This document shows, piece after piece, positions 39,387 through 49,775 of a DNA stretch of 64,000 bases; position 1 is the first letter of the stretch; each line of letters starts with the position of its first letter. A program made the position numbers and the translations under genes. Location of the stretch: positions 8,494,001-8,558,000 of the forward strand of contig JAGUCH010000001.1 in the NCBI GenBank assembly GCA_019096065.1, given 5' to 3'. The notes under the pieces are model-generated. The model saw only the letters and a list, made by a program, of their open reading frames with translations, searched no databases and was not told the DNA's origin. The DNA comes from Paracyclopina nana (taxonomy: Eukaryota > Arthropoda > Copepoda > Cyclopoida > Cyclopettidae).

Positions 39387-39531
39387 GGCTTAGTCTCTTC
39401 TGGAGATTTCATAGTGACCAAGCCACGGTCATTATCGATTCTTATGTAGTTCCATCGCAACCTACTCAGTACATAAGAAACGATAATGACCGTGGCTTGG
39501 TCACTATGAAATCTCCAGAAGAGACTAAGCC
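39387..39531. mobile_element. Family C, subtype 2 palindromic MITE, copy 2
   Basis: It begins GGCTTAGTCTCTTCTGGAGA and ends with the complement. The arms carry accaagccacggtcattatcg. It is flanked by ATG on both sides. The inner arm motif (gtggcttgg) links it to the other family C copies. Confidence 0.85.
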
Positions 39532-39540
39532 ATGATCAAT

Positions 39541-39686
39541 GGCTCAGTCTCTTGTGGAGATTTCATAATGGCGTTGCCACGGTCATTCTCGTTTCTTATG
39601 TACTGAGTAGGTTGCGATGGAATTATAAAAGAATCGATAATAGCCGTGGCTTGGTCACTGTGAAAACTCTTAGAAGAGACAAAGCC
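39541..39686. mobile_element. Family C, subtype 2 palindromic MITE, copy 3
   Basis: A second, more diverged palindrome of the same subtype starts 10 bp after the previous one (GGCTCAGTCTCTTGTGGAGA to complement). Flanks are AAT and ATA, an imperfect match. Confidence 0.8.
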
Positions 39687-41071
39687 ATAGCAGATTTTTA
39701 GTCGTTTTGGTAGACGTGAGCTCCCTTTTCAAAGGCCGACTTCGTATTACCGAAGACAAGCTTAGCTGAAATAAGCAAGTTACTTTTGAGGCTAAGCTCA
39801 GCAACAACCGAGTCAAAATAGGTTCTGGTAGGATTCAAAGAAAGAACCCAATTAACCACCAAAATAAATTTCAAATGAATCAGGGGATCCCATCAATAGG
39901 CTGACTGGCCTTAAAAAGACAAGCAAAATACCTAGCTTTGCTTTAAAAACGGCCTCCAAGAAACGGCCTCAGAACTGAACCATATTTGGAACGCAGCTAT
40001 CCGCTGACATTTGGATGAATCGAACCAAAGGTACCAATACACTCAGTATTTGCAGATATATTACCACCCTAAGAACCGAGCGTATCTTGCCTCAGCTTGA
40101 CTTCAATAATATGAAATCGGTCCATTGTTAATTGCGTGAGCTGCTGGAAGAAGCTTCTTTGGCTGGAGATAAAAAAGTGTGGCAAAAATGCTTATCCCAG
40201 CAGCCAAAATGTCAGCAAAACGAGCAGATGCCATTTGCAGCCAAAGTGCATCCTCAAGGTGAACGGTAAAGATCACTAGAGCTTAGAAGGACTCTTGACA
40301 AGACTCACTGTGGGTACAACGACCGCCAAAAGTAATCCATCAAAGAAAGTTTCGGCAAGGGCTTTCATTGCTTAAATATTGGCGTCTTCCTGGTAAAAAG
40401 TGCTGGATACCTCTAATGAGAAAGTTTCACCGTGTCGCATAAACAGCTTCACATAAAAGCTGTGCTGGTTTCCTTTCCAGCAAGAATCATCTGTCTCCTT
40501 TTGCAAGAAGGGCTTTTAAATAAAATGAGTCTGAGTAGTTTGGGTTTTTAGAGGTAGAACTGTTGGTACTAGCATAAATGAGGCAATGTTTTTTCACTTT
40601 TTTTCTGGAGAAAAAGATATGCAAAATAGATATGTGACTTATTAGCAGCATTCGTCATTTCTTGTGCCGCCTCAGGTCCTTTCAGACTGTTAGCGCAATC
40701 AATCTTTTTCACACTTGAGCCTAGACTGCTCGTTGCTGTGGGGAAACTGACACGGGATAGAAATGGTCATAATAAAGACTGATGTGAGGCTTATTAAGCA
40801 CATTGTGCTCATTCATCAAAAATAAGGCCGCGAAGGTCACTATAATGGCTCAAAAATGAGGAGGGTTTCTTTTCCTTGTACTGCTGTTACTTTTATCTTG
40901 GTGAAAAACGCTAGCTTCAAACTAGTACCATGTCAGAACGTAAGGCAAAATAATGTGTCTTCTGTTCTTTTGGCTCTTTTTTATCTATGTATCTCTTGGG
41001 GACAAAAACCTAACAATAAGGCAGCTTATTATTATGCACAATATATCTGCTTGGAGATATAGAGAGACTAC
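39687..41071. other. Gene-free stretch
   Basis: No supported feature. Confidence 0.45.
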
Positions 41072-41388
41072 AGCCCGGTAGTAGCCCAACAATGAAAATC
41101 AGTATAGACAGTATAAGCCCGGTTCCAACACGGGATATCAGCATAGTATAGTGCGGTAAACCAGTTAAGTCAGGTCGAGCTGAGCGCGCGAGCTAGCAGT
41201 GACCTGACTATGCTAATAAGTCAAGTTACGTCACCTGACTATGCTGATTTTCCTTGTTGGAACCGGGCTATAGACACCTTACTGATACTTAAAAGCATAG
41301 AATGGTCCGTACTGCTCGTGTGCTCAGTTGCACCATACTATGCTGGTTAATCGTTTGTATACTGTACTTATTTTGTTGTTTGAACCGT
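41072..41388. mobile_element. Family A, subtype 2 MITE, interrupted (copy 5)
   Basis: An old copy of subtype 2 lies in reverse orientation. Its ends have decayed (AGCCCGGTAGTAGCCC left, tttgaaccgt right). It is split by the younger copy at 41116-41269. The two halves (41072-41115 and 41270-41388) line up with the start and remainder of an intact subtype 2 element. Confidence 0.75.
41116..41269. mobile_element. Family A, subtype 1 MITE nested in copy 5 (copy 6)
   Basis: This 154-bp intact copy with AGCCCGGTTCCAAC ends is flanked by ATA on both sides. Removing it together with one ATA restores the flanking element. That fixes the element boundary and the 3-bp duplication. Confidence 0.88.
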
Positions 41389-44300
41389 AAGGATTACCAT
41401 AAGGGTAATTCGTTCCACATACTCCTTTGGTTACTTTTTAACGTTTACTAATCAACCATACAAAACTGCATCACACAAGAATGAGCCCTAGGTCTGGATC
41501 ACCTGCTCAAATGTGCGCAAACTAACGCAAACTTTCATTTTCACCATTTTAGTCGTATTTTTGTTAAAAGCTCTGCTTAAGAAAATTGCTTGGCTCAGTT
41601 GGTCAAACCTTTCCTGGAGCAGCAGCATCTCGGCGGAACAAATAAGTTATTATCACTCAACTACAATTTAACAGCTATTAGCGCAGAAAATCGCTGAGCA
41701 CGGGCTGGCTTTTTTCGACCCACAAAATTGAACGTCCGCTCTTTAAGTGATGCAAAATCTTTTCATTTTGCTAATGCGGTAAGTATTTTGCGTAGGTTTA
41801 GTAACCTTAACAGTGAATTGACCAAACCTCAACAGTAGGCTTTTACCTATTAAAAAAGTAACTTTTTTCTTTTGGGGTTAGCCTGGCATCAATGTTTTCA
41901 GCTATTAGTTAAAATGTTTCGATAAAAAGTTAGATTTAAAAATATTTTTCAAGTCAATGCCAACTTTGGTTGGTCCCAGCTGATCGATGTTACGCTGTAA
42001 AATGCGATTGCATGAATTACACTACTCATAATGGTAGCCACATGTATGCTGAAAAACAAAGGAATTTTTTTCCTTCAGTAAAATTGCGTTTTTCTTAAGC
42101 CTCCTATTTCAGTACTGATAGTTTTTACTAACTTTTGATAGCTTCAATTGGACCATTGTTCCCACCTCTTTTGGTCTCATGAGCTGGAAGTGATTGAATA
42201 GTCAGGCATAGGTGAACGCAGGGCCTTAGTTCGGTTTTGGAAGACCATCGTGGTTTGTTCAAAGAGAATATGCGAAAGATTCAAGAATGCAGCAAAAAGC
42301 TAGCAGTATCTTAACCTTGGATTTCATCCTCTCCTTCCTTTTTACACACCACAGTGGGGCGCTTTTCTTCAAAATATATTGCTTGCATCAAAAGAAGGAA
42401 TAATCAAGTTTTGCAATCATAAAGCTTATAAGATGCCTATTTATCTTAGATATCAGATTCTCAGCGAACCGAATTCCTTCTCAGAGCTCTTTTTGGGACT
42501 TTCTGGTTAACGCTAGCATTTCTGGCTTCTATGCTATCCACCCCGCCTAATGAACCCCAACTTCGCTCGTTACTTGTAATTTGAATTTATACTTTCATTT
42601 GCTTATATGTTTTTTCCCTCAATCCCCCCGCTGTTCCCAGCTGATGAAGGCATTAAAGCCCAGATGTGTAAGCTTTTATAGCAAGCTGTTGTTCATGGTA
42701 TGACTTTTGGTGTGTGACTTGAATAACATAAGCAGCCCATTTATCCCACTGTTCTTGCGTGCCTAATTAATTTCATGGCTACATAAATATAATTCGCGAG
42801 AAGCTACAAAAGCAAGATTTATCTCGCCTGCTAATGAATAACAAACATAGGAATTTTGGCAAGGTTTCCACGCCATTGCACCAAATATGATTCCCTCAAG
42901 TACAATGTACGGACAAATGTAAGTTGAGCAACAAGATGCATAGCGCAAAACTACACCAGCATCATAATTAATCATGGACCAACCAAGAAACTTAAGTTAT
43001 AGCCATTTTTCATCAGCTGATGCTGAGAGAAATTGGTCCAATTTCGGCCAGAAAAAATAGCTAGCTCAACAGGCTTTCTTCACATTCTTATCACGTCCTT
43101 GTTTTATATAAAGACTGATGCAAAAGAAACCAGATTGTATGCTCTGTTATAAATTGTTGCTTCGCGTGTTTTTTTCTTAGTGTCAAAATCTGTTGGACAT
43201 TTTTTCGAGTTTACGAGGCTTTAAAGGAGCGAGTGGCTCAAAGGAGTTTTTTTCGCTCAATTTAAAAAAGTCTAGCCTTGCCTTCATAGGTAAATCTATC
43301 TTCTTAAGTTGCCATAACTATTTTAGATTTTGTGTGCGGTTACTAAGTGATTGTTTTCTGTCTTGTTTTTCTCACATTTTTGTCATAGCAAGAGTTAGTT
43401 ACTCGAAAGTTTACTTTTCCCATCTGATTAAGATCTGACGACATCCAATCAGAGAGAAATGGTTGTCAAGAAAGCTCCCAAAAAGTTTGGGGTAGAGCTT
43501 AAACTTTTATTCGTTGTCACGAGAGCGAAGGGGATGCAACGAAATAAAAGCTGGATGGCCCAGTTTTTTGCTTTTGAGGAGAAATCTTTTTATGCATCTT
43601 GGCCCAGGTCACCTGACTAAAGATGAAATAGAACGAAACTGCTCTAACCGTGCTGCCAAATCTTATCTAGAGGGTGATGTACAATTTTTAGTTTTAAAAA
43701 ATTGTTCAGAAGGACTGAGGCTTTTGAAAGCTATGAATAGCTCTATATTTTGGTTAAATGCAATAGCAGACATAGAAATGCAACAGCAGGAAATCGCATT
43801 TAAAGCAGATTAAATTCTGTAGGCCTTCTGATTCAGAGCGCAGCCTAAAAAGATATATCCAAGCCAATTCGATATATGCAAAGCAAAAAGAAAATGTTTT
43901 TGGTTCAAAATAAGATCAAGATTGGCTGGAAGAGTTTGCTTTTTCACGAGGCCCCATTAGCCGATTTCCGTGAAATCACCTGATGCGGATCTCAATTTTC
44001 AGCCTTGTTAGTATTCACAAACACAAAAGGCCTGATTTAATTCCGGCTTATAGCTAAACGAACTCATCCAGTATGCATTATGTATCTACTTTCCGATCTC
44101 TCCTTTGCCATTGTCAACAGCTTTCACGATTAATCTTTTGCCTTGAGCTTATTTTTAATTTCCGAGCGCGCATTCCCGCAACTTAACTTCTAGAAACGAT
44201 GCTCAAAGTGTGCCCCTGACGACATTTTAATACAGTGTTTGTTCGTAAAAAATCAAGGAAAACTAAATATTGGGTTTGCACAGACTTTAAAACTAGCTTA

Positions 44301-45091
44301 CCAAATGTGGGTAACAGTTTTTAAAAACTCGGTGAAATATCCTTTTGTTTCTTGTTCGATTGGTATTCATAGTCCCATCATTTGAGTCAGGAAAAAAATA
44401 GGAGCTTCCTAAGTTCAGCTCATCGCTTGCCTTACTTTTGCAGTTCGATGTGAGTGTGCCGAGTGAGGGTTAGGTTTCTCAGTGGCCAGTGCAAATGGCG
44501 TTTGTTCAGTGCATCGATCTTTGACAGAAAAGAGAAAGGTTCGAGTTGAGGACGAATTTTTATAGAAAACTGTAACCTTATGCATCAAAAAGATGAGTTT
44601 ATAAATATTTTTGGTTTGCAGCTTTCATGGCTCTCAAATGTTGCCTCGTGGTTAGCGTAAAGTCAGCTGTTGTGACACATAACATCTAGATTTGATGGGC
44701 CTTCAGGTTTTTTGAGCCAGAAAAGCAATTTATGCAAAATGTGCGGCCATTTGCAGTCTAGCCCTGTCACTTGCCATCATTCTCAAAATGGTATGATCTC
44801 TTTCATCGTTCACCCATCCGTGTGAAATAGCAAAAAAGCGCCCTTAACATGCAAACTGCATTTCATATTGGACACTTTTTCATGACCTTCAACCGTCTGG
44901 ACCGCGACTCACTGATTCAAAAAGCCGTCAAAGATCCTTCTGGGGCAGTGAGAGAGTTACCTAAGTCAGCGATTTTCATGCTTCAGTGGATGTATTACTG
45001 ACATGGTCAATCTGCATTCTACCACCCATTTTGTGCGGAATTTCTCCAGCTTTGAAAGCTGCTCAGAGGGAAAGATCTAAATAATGGCTTA
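41389..45091. other. Gene-free stretch
   Basis: One frame at 43514-43813 (+) and one short splice-bounded block near 43180-43289 were examined. Neither shows a family match. Confidence 0.45.
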
Positions 45092-45336
45092 GGCTTAGTC
45101 TCTTCTAGAGATTTTATAGTAACCAAGCCACGGTCATTATCGATTCTTATGTACTGAATAGGTTGCGATGGAATTACGTAAGAATCGACAATGACCGCAG
45201 CAATGCCACTATAAAATCTCGTTGTAATAAGAACCGATAACAACCGCAACCAAGCCACGATCTAAGACGCAGAAGATAATGAGCTATAGTGGCCAAGCCA
45301 CGATTCTTATGTACTGAAATCTCCTGAAGAGACTGA
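45092..45336. mobile_element. Rearranged family C remnants
   Basis: The stretch starts as a subtype 2 palindrome (GGCTTAGTCTCTTC). It switches near 45210 to a half-arm of subtype 1 (aaccgataacaaccgcaacc to agataatgagc), then returns to subtype 2 ending ctgaagagactgagcc. It reads as one palindrome interrupted or recombined with another. Confidence 0.6.
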
Positions 45337-45342
45337 GCCAAT

Positions 45343-45487
45343 GGCTCATTATCTTCCGCGTCTTTGATCGTGACTTGGTTACGGTTGTTATCGCTTCTTA
45401 TTTACTGACATCGCAACCTCGTCAGTAAATAAGAACCGATAACAACCGCAACCAAGCCACGATCAAAGATGCGGAAGATAATGAGCC
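45343..45487. mobile_element. Family C palindromic MITE, intact copy
   Basis: This 145-bp near-perfect palindrome, GGCTCATTATCTTCCGCGTC to its complement, is flanked by AAT on both sides. It abuts the rearranged family C remnants on its left. Confidence 0.88.
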
Positions 45488-45704
45488 AATAAGATATTTA
45501 AAAAATTTTTGGAGCTGGTTTGAGATATCTGCTAGTTCGCATTTACCAGAGAGATTGGCAAGCAGTTACTTCACTGGCACAAATTCAAGGCTGGTCAAAA
45601 ACTTACAGGCGATTTCTTGAGCCTTACTTAAGCGGTTTTGCGTGAATTGCGCCAGTAAATGTTGCGAGTCACAAGCGGACCGCAATTGCCGTTCTTTAGT
45701 TAAC

Positions 45705-45858
45705 AGCCCGGTTCCAATAAGGAATATCAGCATAGTCAGGAGACGTAACTTGACTTTTTAGCATAGTCAGGTCACAGCTAGCTCGCGCGCTCAGCTCAAC
45801 CTGACTTAACTGGTTTACTGTACTATACTATGCTGATATCCCGTGTTGGAACCGGGCT
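45705..45858. mobile_element. Family A, subtype 1 MITE (copy 7)
   Basis: This 154-bp copy has ends AGCCCGGTTCCAA and TTGGAACCGGGCT and is closely similar to the copies at 21735 and 48513. No matching 3-bp flank is seen (aac left, ata right). Confidence 0.85.
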
Positions 45859-46263
45859 ATACTTTATATCAGGATTGACAAATATCGGTTCTTTTCTTTT
45901 GCTTGAAAAAAAGTTGAAAAAGTCCCCCTTTACCTCAGCGCCATAGCTCGTACTTTGTCTAGTTGGCTATTCTATTAGTAGATTCAGTCCACTCTAAAAT
46001 TGGATTACATTTTGTTTGTACTGAATGAATGAAGAAGGGGTTGTTTTTGGGGTCAAATAGAGAATATCGAAAATCCACTTACAAGGTCCTGCTCATCTAT
46101 GAAAACTTTCACTCAATTCTTCTTCTTTTTCTTTCAGGTAAGATAAGTGCATGGTAATTTTAAGGGACAGATTTTTTTATTTCCACCTGATTTTCTTTAT
46201 ATACCTAAATTATCAAATTAAAAGTTTAGCCAATAACACACATAGTGTACTAATTGAATCTCA

Positions 46264-46632
46264 GACTCATTATCTTCTGTAGGCCGTTCTCATATTGCCG
46301 TGAAAAGCTAAGTTAAGGTAAAAATAGCAAAGCAATCGCTCAACATTTAAAGTAGCTGTACCTTTTAAATGTTGAGCGAAATAACAGTTTATCGCTGCTT
46401 TTTAAAATACCGCTCAACATTAAAAAAGCAGCTCCTTTGCTCAAAATGTTGAGCGTTTGCTTAGCTATTTTTACATTAGCATAGCTATTTCTGGCAATAT
46501 GAAAACAGCCGTGTGTCTTTGATCGTAGCGTTTGTTATCGGTTCTTTACTGACGAGGTTGTGATGTCAATAAATAAGAAGCGATAACAACCGTAACATAG
46601 CCACGATCAAGTGTCGCAGAAGATAATGAGCC
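46264..46632. mobile_element. Family C palindromic MITE split by a family E insertion
   Basis: The left end gactcattatcttctgt stops at about 46280 and the element resumes at about 46511 (gtgtctttgatcg), ending agataatgagcc. The gap is filled by the family E element. Confidence 0.75.
46281..46510. mobile_element. Family E MITE inserted in family C
   Basis: The element is about 230 bp with ends GGCCGTTCTCATATTG and CAATATGAAAACAGCC. The internal inverted arms contain cgctcaacattt/aaatgttgagcg and agctattttta. The terminal CGTTCTCATATT is shared with family D. Confidence 0.78.
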
Positions 46633-46772
46633 TAATGCTCTCTTCATCTACAAACTCCTTAAGGAATCGGAACGCGAAATTCCTTTGCGCAAAGGAGTTC
46701 TGAGTACATAAACTAGCTGCGTAGAGTTGTCATAATGCATTCCTTAAGGAACGGTAGATGAACACCCCATTA
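46633..46772. mobile_element. Family B MITE, copy 1
   Basis: The ends are TAATGCTCTCTTCATCTAC and its near complement GTAGATGAACACCCCATTA. The interior has paired ccttaagg boxes and ctttgcgcaaag. It directly abuts the end of the split family C element. Confidence 0.75.
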
Positions 46773-47740
46773 GAACTCGCAAGAACATTCAAGCTGCCAT
46801 CATAGAATCTCCTAAAATCCTCACTGATTTTCCATTTGCTTTTTAAACATTAGTTTCATGTGACGTTCACAGATCATTTATGAACTTTGTGATGTAACAT
46901 GAAACAGCTTTGATATTGTACCATGAGATAGCCATGCAGCTCAATTTTAAACAGAACCTTTTTTTTATTCATTTCATCAGGGTACAGTCAAAGAACAAAT
47001 TCCTGAGCTTAAACCATTCTATTCAGCTAGTATTGCTTCATATTTAATTTCCTAGCTTTGTGAGCTTTGTTTTCATGAGTTAAATGCTTGAATGAGTACA
47101 TTCATTTAAAATAGAGGCCTAATAGCAAAATTTTCTTAACCTGAACGCGTCTTCAGTCTTTTTCCAAAGATATCTTTGCCAATGAAGTCTCACGTCATGA
47201 CATAATTCAGGATAATCTAAGCCTGTTTTTTAAAAGATAATGATCAAGTTGTGAGCTTGCATCAATTTTGGCAACCAATAACCCTATTGAGCATTTTTGT
47301 GGTTTCTTGTTATTTTGTAGTAAAATATAAATTGAAAGTTTAGGAAAAGTTAAGGGATTGACTTCATAGGATATTCTCAATTGAGTTTTCCAATCTAAAG
47401 TACATTTGAATGGATTTATGCATTATGTTTCAATCAAAGTTGTGATGATAAGATGAAAGCGCCATCTCTGAACATTTTTAGTAACTGAAAAAGCTACTAA
47501 AATTATTGTTTTTTTGCATGGTAGTTTCATGTGAGTTGAATACAACTTTTCATAGAATGCCATAACTTCTCAAAAAGTCGTTTCTTTGCTCCATAGAACA
47601 AATAAAGGAAAGAGCAAAGCACCCATGCACATTACAATCAAGTTTCATTATCAAAGAAATGAAATGAAACAAAATGGTTTTGTTTTCATGTTATGTACAT
47701 GGCTATATCAGAAAGCACAAAATCATTCCATTTATACTCT
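46773..47740. other. Gene-free stretch
   Basis: No supported feature. Confidence 0.45.
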
Positions 47741-47880
47741 GTTCATCTACAAACTCCTTAAGGAATCGGAACACGAAATTCCTTTGCGCAAAGGAGTTCT
47801 CAGTACATAAGTAAGCTGCGTAGAGTTGTCATTCTGCATGGTTTTGTCATAATGCATTCCTTAAGGAACGGTAGATGAAC
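47741..47880. mobile_element. Family B MITE, copy 2
   Basis: The element runs GTTCATCTACAAACTCCTTA to GGTAGATGAAC with the same ccttaagg and ctttgcgcaaag blocks. Similarity probably extends outward into ttatactct and agtatattaa. Confidence 0.82.
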
Positions 47881-48237
47881 AGTATATTAAAGAACAAGTC
47901 CAAGGTACCACAAAGTTATGAAAGCAACCTTGAAACAACTGTACATAGAATCAATTTTTCAAAGTTCTATCATAGTATGATTTGATCTTTGCAAGATTTG
48001 AAAGTTCTAGTGGGGCAGCATATAAGTGCTTCTCTCAGATGTTACCGTTCAGCCTTTTTTCTTTAAGCTGGCGTGAAGCATAATAAATTCCAATATAACG
48101 CCAAAGCCATAAATGTCTGATAAAATGACCCTTGGCTCGAGCTAATCAACTAAGTGACATTTTTAGAGAAAGTTCAAGGCTCTATTCGCGTACAAATTCC
48201 TTCGTATTTCAAAACTCGATGCCTTCAACAATACATT

Positions 48238-48389
48238 AGCCCGGTTCCAACACGGGATATCAGCATAGTGTAGAACGGTAAACCAGTTAAGTCAGGTTGA
48301 GCTGAGCGCTTTCTAGCTGTGATCTGACTATGCTAAAAAGTCAAGTTACGTCTCCTGACTATGCTGATTTTCCATGTTGGAACCGGGCT
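48238..48389. mobile_element. Family A, subtype 1 MITE (copy 8)
   Basis: It has AGCCCGGTTCCAAC ends and is flanked by ATT on both sides. The CG-rich centre is partly altered (gagcgctttctagctg). Confidence 0.85.
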
Positions 48390-48390
48390 A

Positions 48391-48505
48391 TTAATATACT
48401 ATTCATCTACCGTTCTTTAAGGAATGCATTACGAATCCATGCATAATGACAACTCTACGCAGCTAGTTTATGTACTGAGAACTCCTTTGCGCAAAGGAAT
48501 TTAAA
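48391..48505. mobile_element. Family B MITE, truncated copy 3
   Basis: It begins ttaatatactattcatctacc immediately after a family A copy and stops within the ctttgcgcaaagg block. The second half of the element is missing. Confidence 0.75.
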
Positions 48506-48512
48506 AGTTATT

Positions 48513-48666
48513 AGCCCGGTTCCAACAAGGAAAATCAGCATAGTCAAGAGACGTAACTTGACTTTTTAGCATAGTCAGGTCACAGCTAGCTCGCGCGCTC
48601 AGCTCGACCTGACTTAACTGGTTTACCGTACTGCACTATGCTGATATACTGTATTGGAACCGGGCT
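48513..48666. mobile_element. Family A, subtype 1 MITE (copy 9)
   Basis: This 154-bp copy is flanked by ATT on both sides and is nearly identical by eye to the copy at 21735. Confidence 0.87.
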
Positions 48667-49630
48667 ATTGTAATGCAAAGTTTTAAAATTAATGCATAGC
48701 TTGAGGAGATATACATGAACATATAGGTTGAAAAAGGCGCAAACCTTGGCCTTCGTAAGCTTGCTTTCCTAGCTGTGTATAGCAGTAGGGATGTTGGCGG
48801 TAGAGCCGAGCAAAAAAGTAATTTCTTTTAATGGAAAACAGTTAATTTTCACAGTGCGTTTACCCCAATGAGCACAGTGGGGATAGCATCCGTATTCAGG
48901 TTGTTTCTATCAACTCAGGCTTTTAATGAAATCCTTGAAATGAGTTGCATCGTTTTCCACTATGGGTGTATTGTTTGCGTAATTTTTGGAACCATCCTCT
49001 TCGTACATTATTTTTCTTAGTTTTTCGCTGTTCCATTTTTCAATAGCCTGGTAAATGGCTCTAGGTATGTGCCAAGCTTTCGAAATTGCTCCATTTGCAC
49101 CTTATTCATGGCTACAACTGACATGAAACCAATGCATTGGAAGCACTGCTGCGCTAGGGAACTCTAGACAAAAACATTTACATTCTCAGCTAAAATGCAC
49201 GTTTGTCATTTGCAGTGAGAGGTACTTTTAATAAGTAAAGCATAAACAAAAAGCTGATGCCATCAAGGAAGCTGAGGCTCAAGCTATCTCAGCAGCAGCG
49301 CCTCAGATATTGGATTTCCAAAGTTGTCTGCCCAAAATGCAATTTCAGTACAATATTAAATAAAAGTGAATGTCTTCTTCTTCTAAGTCAACCAACTTCA
49401 AGAGGAAAAGTCACACGAGAACTTTTTGAAAGCTCTCCATTAATGTGTGTGCGGAATTCTCAATGTGGTGCACTTTTTTTCCGTTACGCAGAAATTCCCG
49501 TTCTAAGAATCAAAGTAGGGAGAAAGAACTCTTGTGCATTTGTGGTAAAGCATCTATGAAACAAGTCATTAAAATATAATTTAATTTGAAGGGAGAAGAG
49601 ATTGCCCTAAGATTTTTGTCCTACGCTTGA
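48667..49630. other. Gene-free stretch with one unexplained frame
   Basis: A 100-codon frame at 49257-49559 (+) contains CPKC and a second cysteine pair but matches no family I recognise. It is not called as a gene. Confidence 0.4.
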
Positions 49631-49775
49631 GGCTCATTATCTTCCGCGTCTTTGATCGTGGCTTGGTTACGGTTGTTATCGCTTCTTATTTACTGACATC
49701 GCAACCTCGTCATTGAATAAGAACCGATACTAACCGCAACCATGCTACGATCAAAGACGCGGAAGATAATGAGCC
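49631..49775. mobile_element. Family C palindromic MITE, intact copy
   Basis: This 145-bp near-perfect palindrome, GGCTCATTATCTTCCGCGTC to complement, is flanked by TGA on both sides (3-bp duplication). Confidence 0.9.

Noticed and set aside
43514-43813. 99-codon + strand frame and the splice-like block at 43180-43289
   Set aside because: The peptide is plausible in composition but has no recognisable motif. The neighbouring block does not give a frame-compatible join with the candidate upstream exons.
45019-45258. 79-codon minus-strand frame
   Set aside because: It lies across family C repeat sequence and is a by-product of the palindromic element.
49257-49559. 100-codon frame with CPKC
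   Set aside because: It suggests a zinc ribbon, but the spacing of the second cysteines fits no family I can name and there is no exon context.
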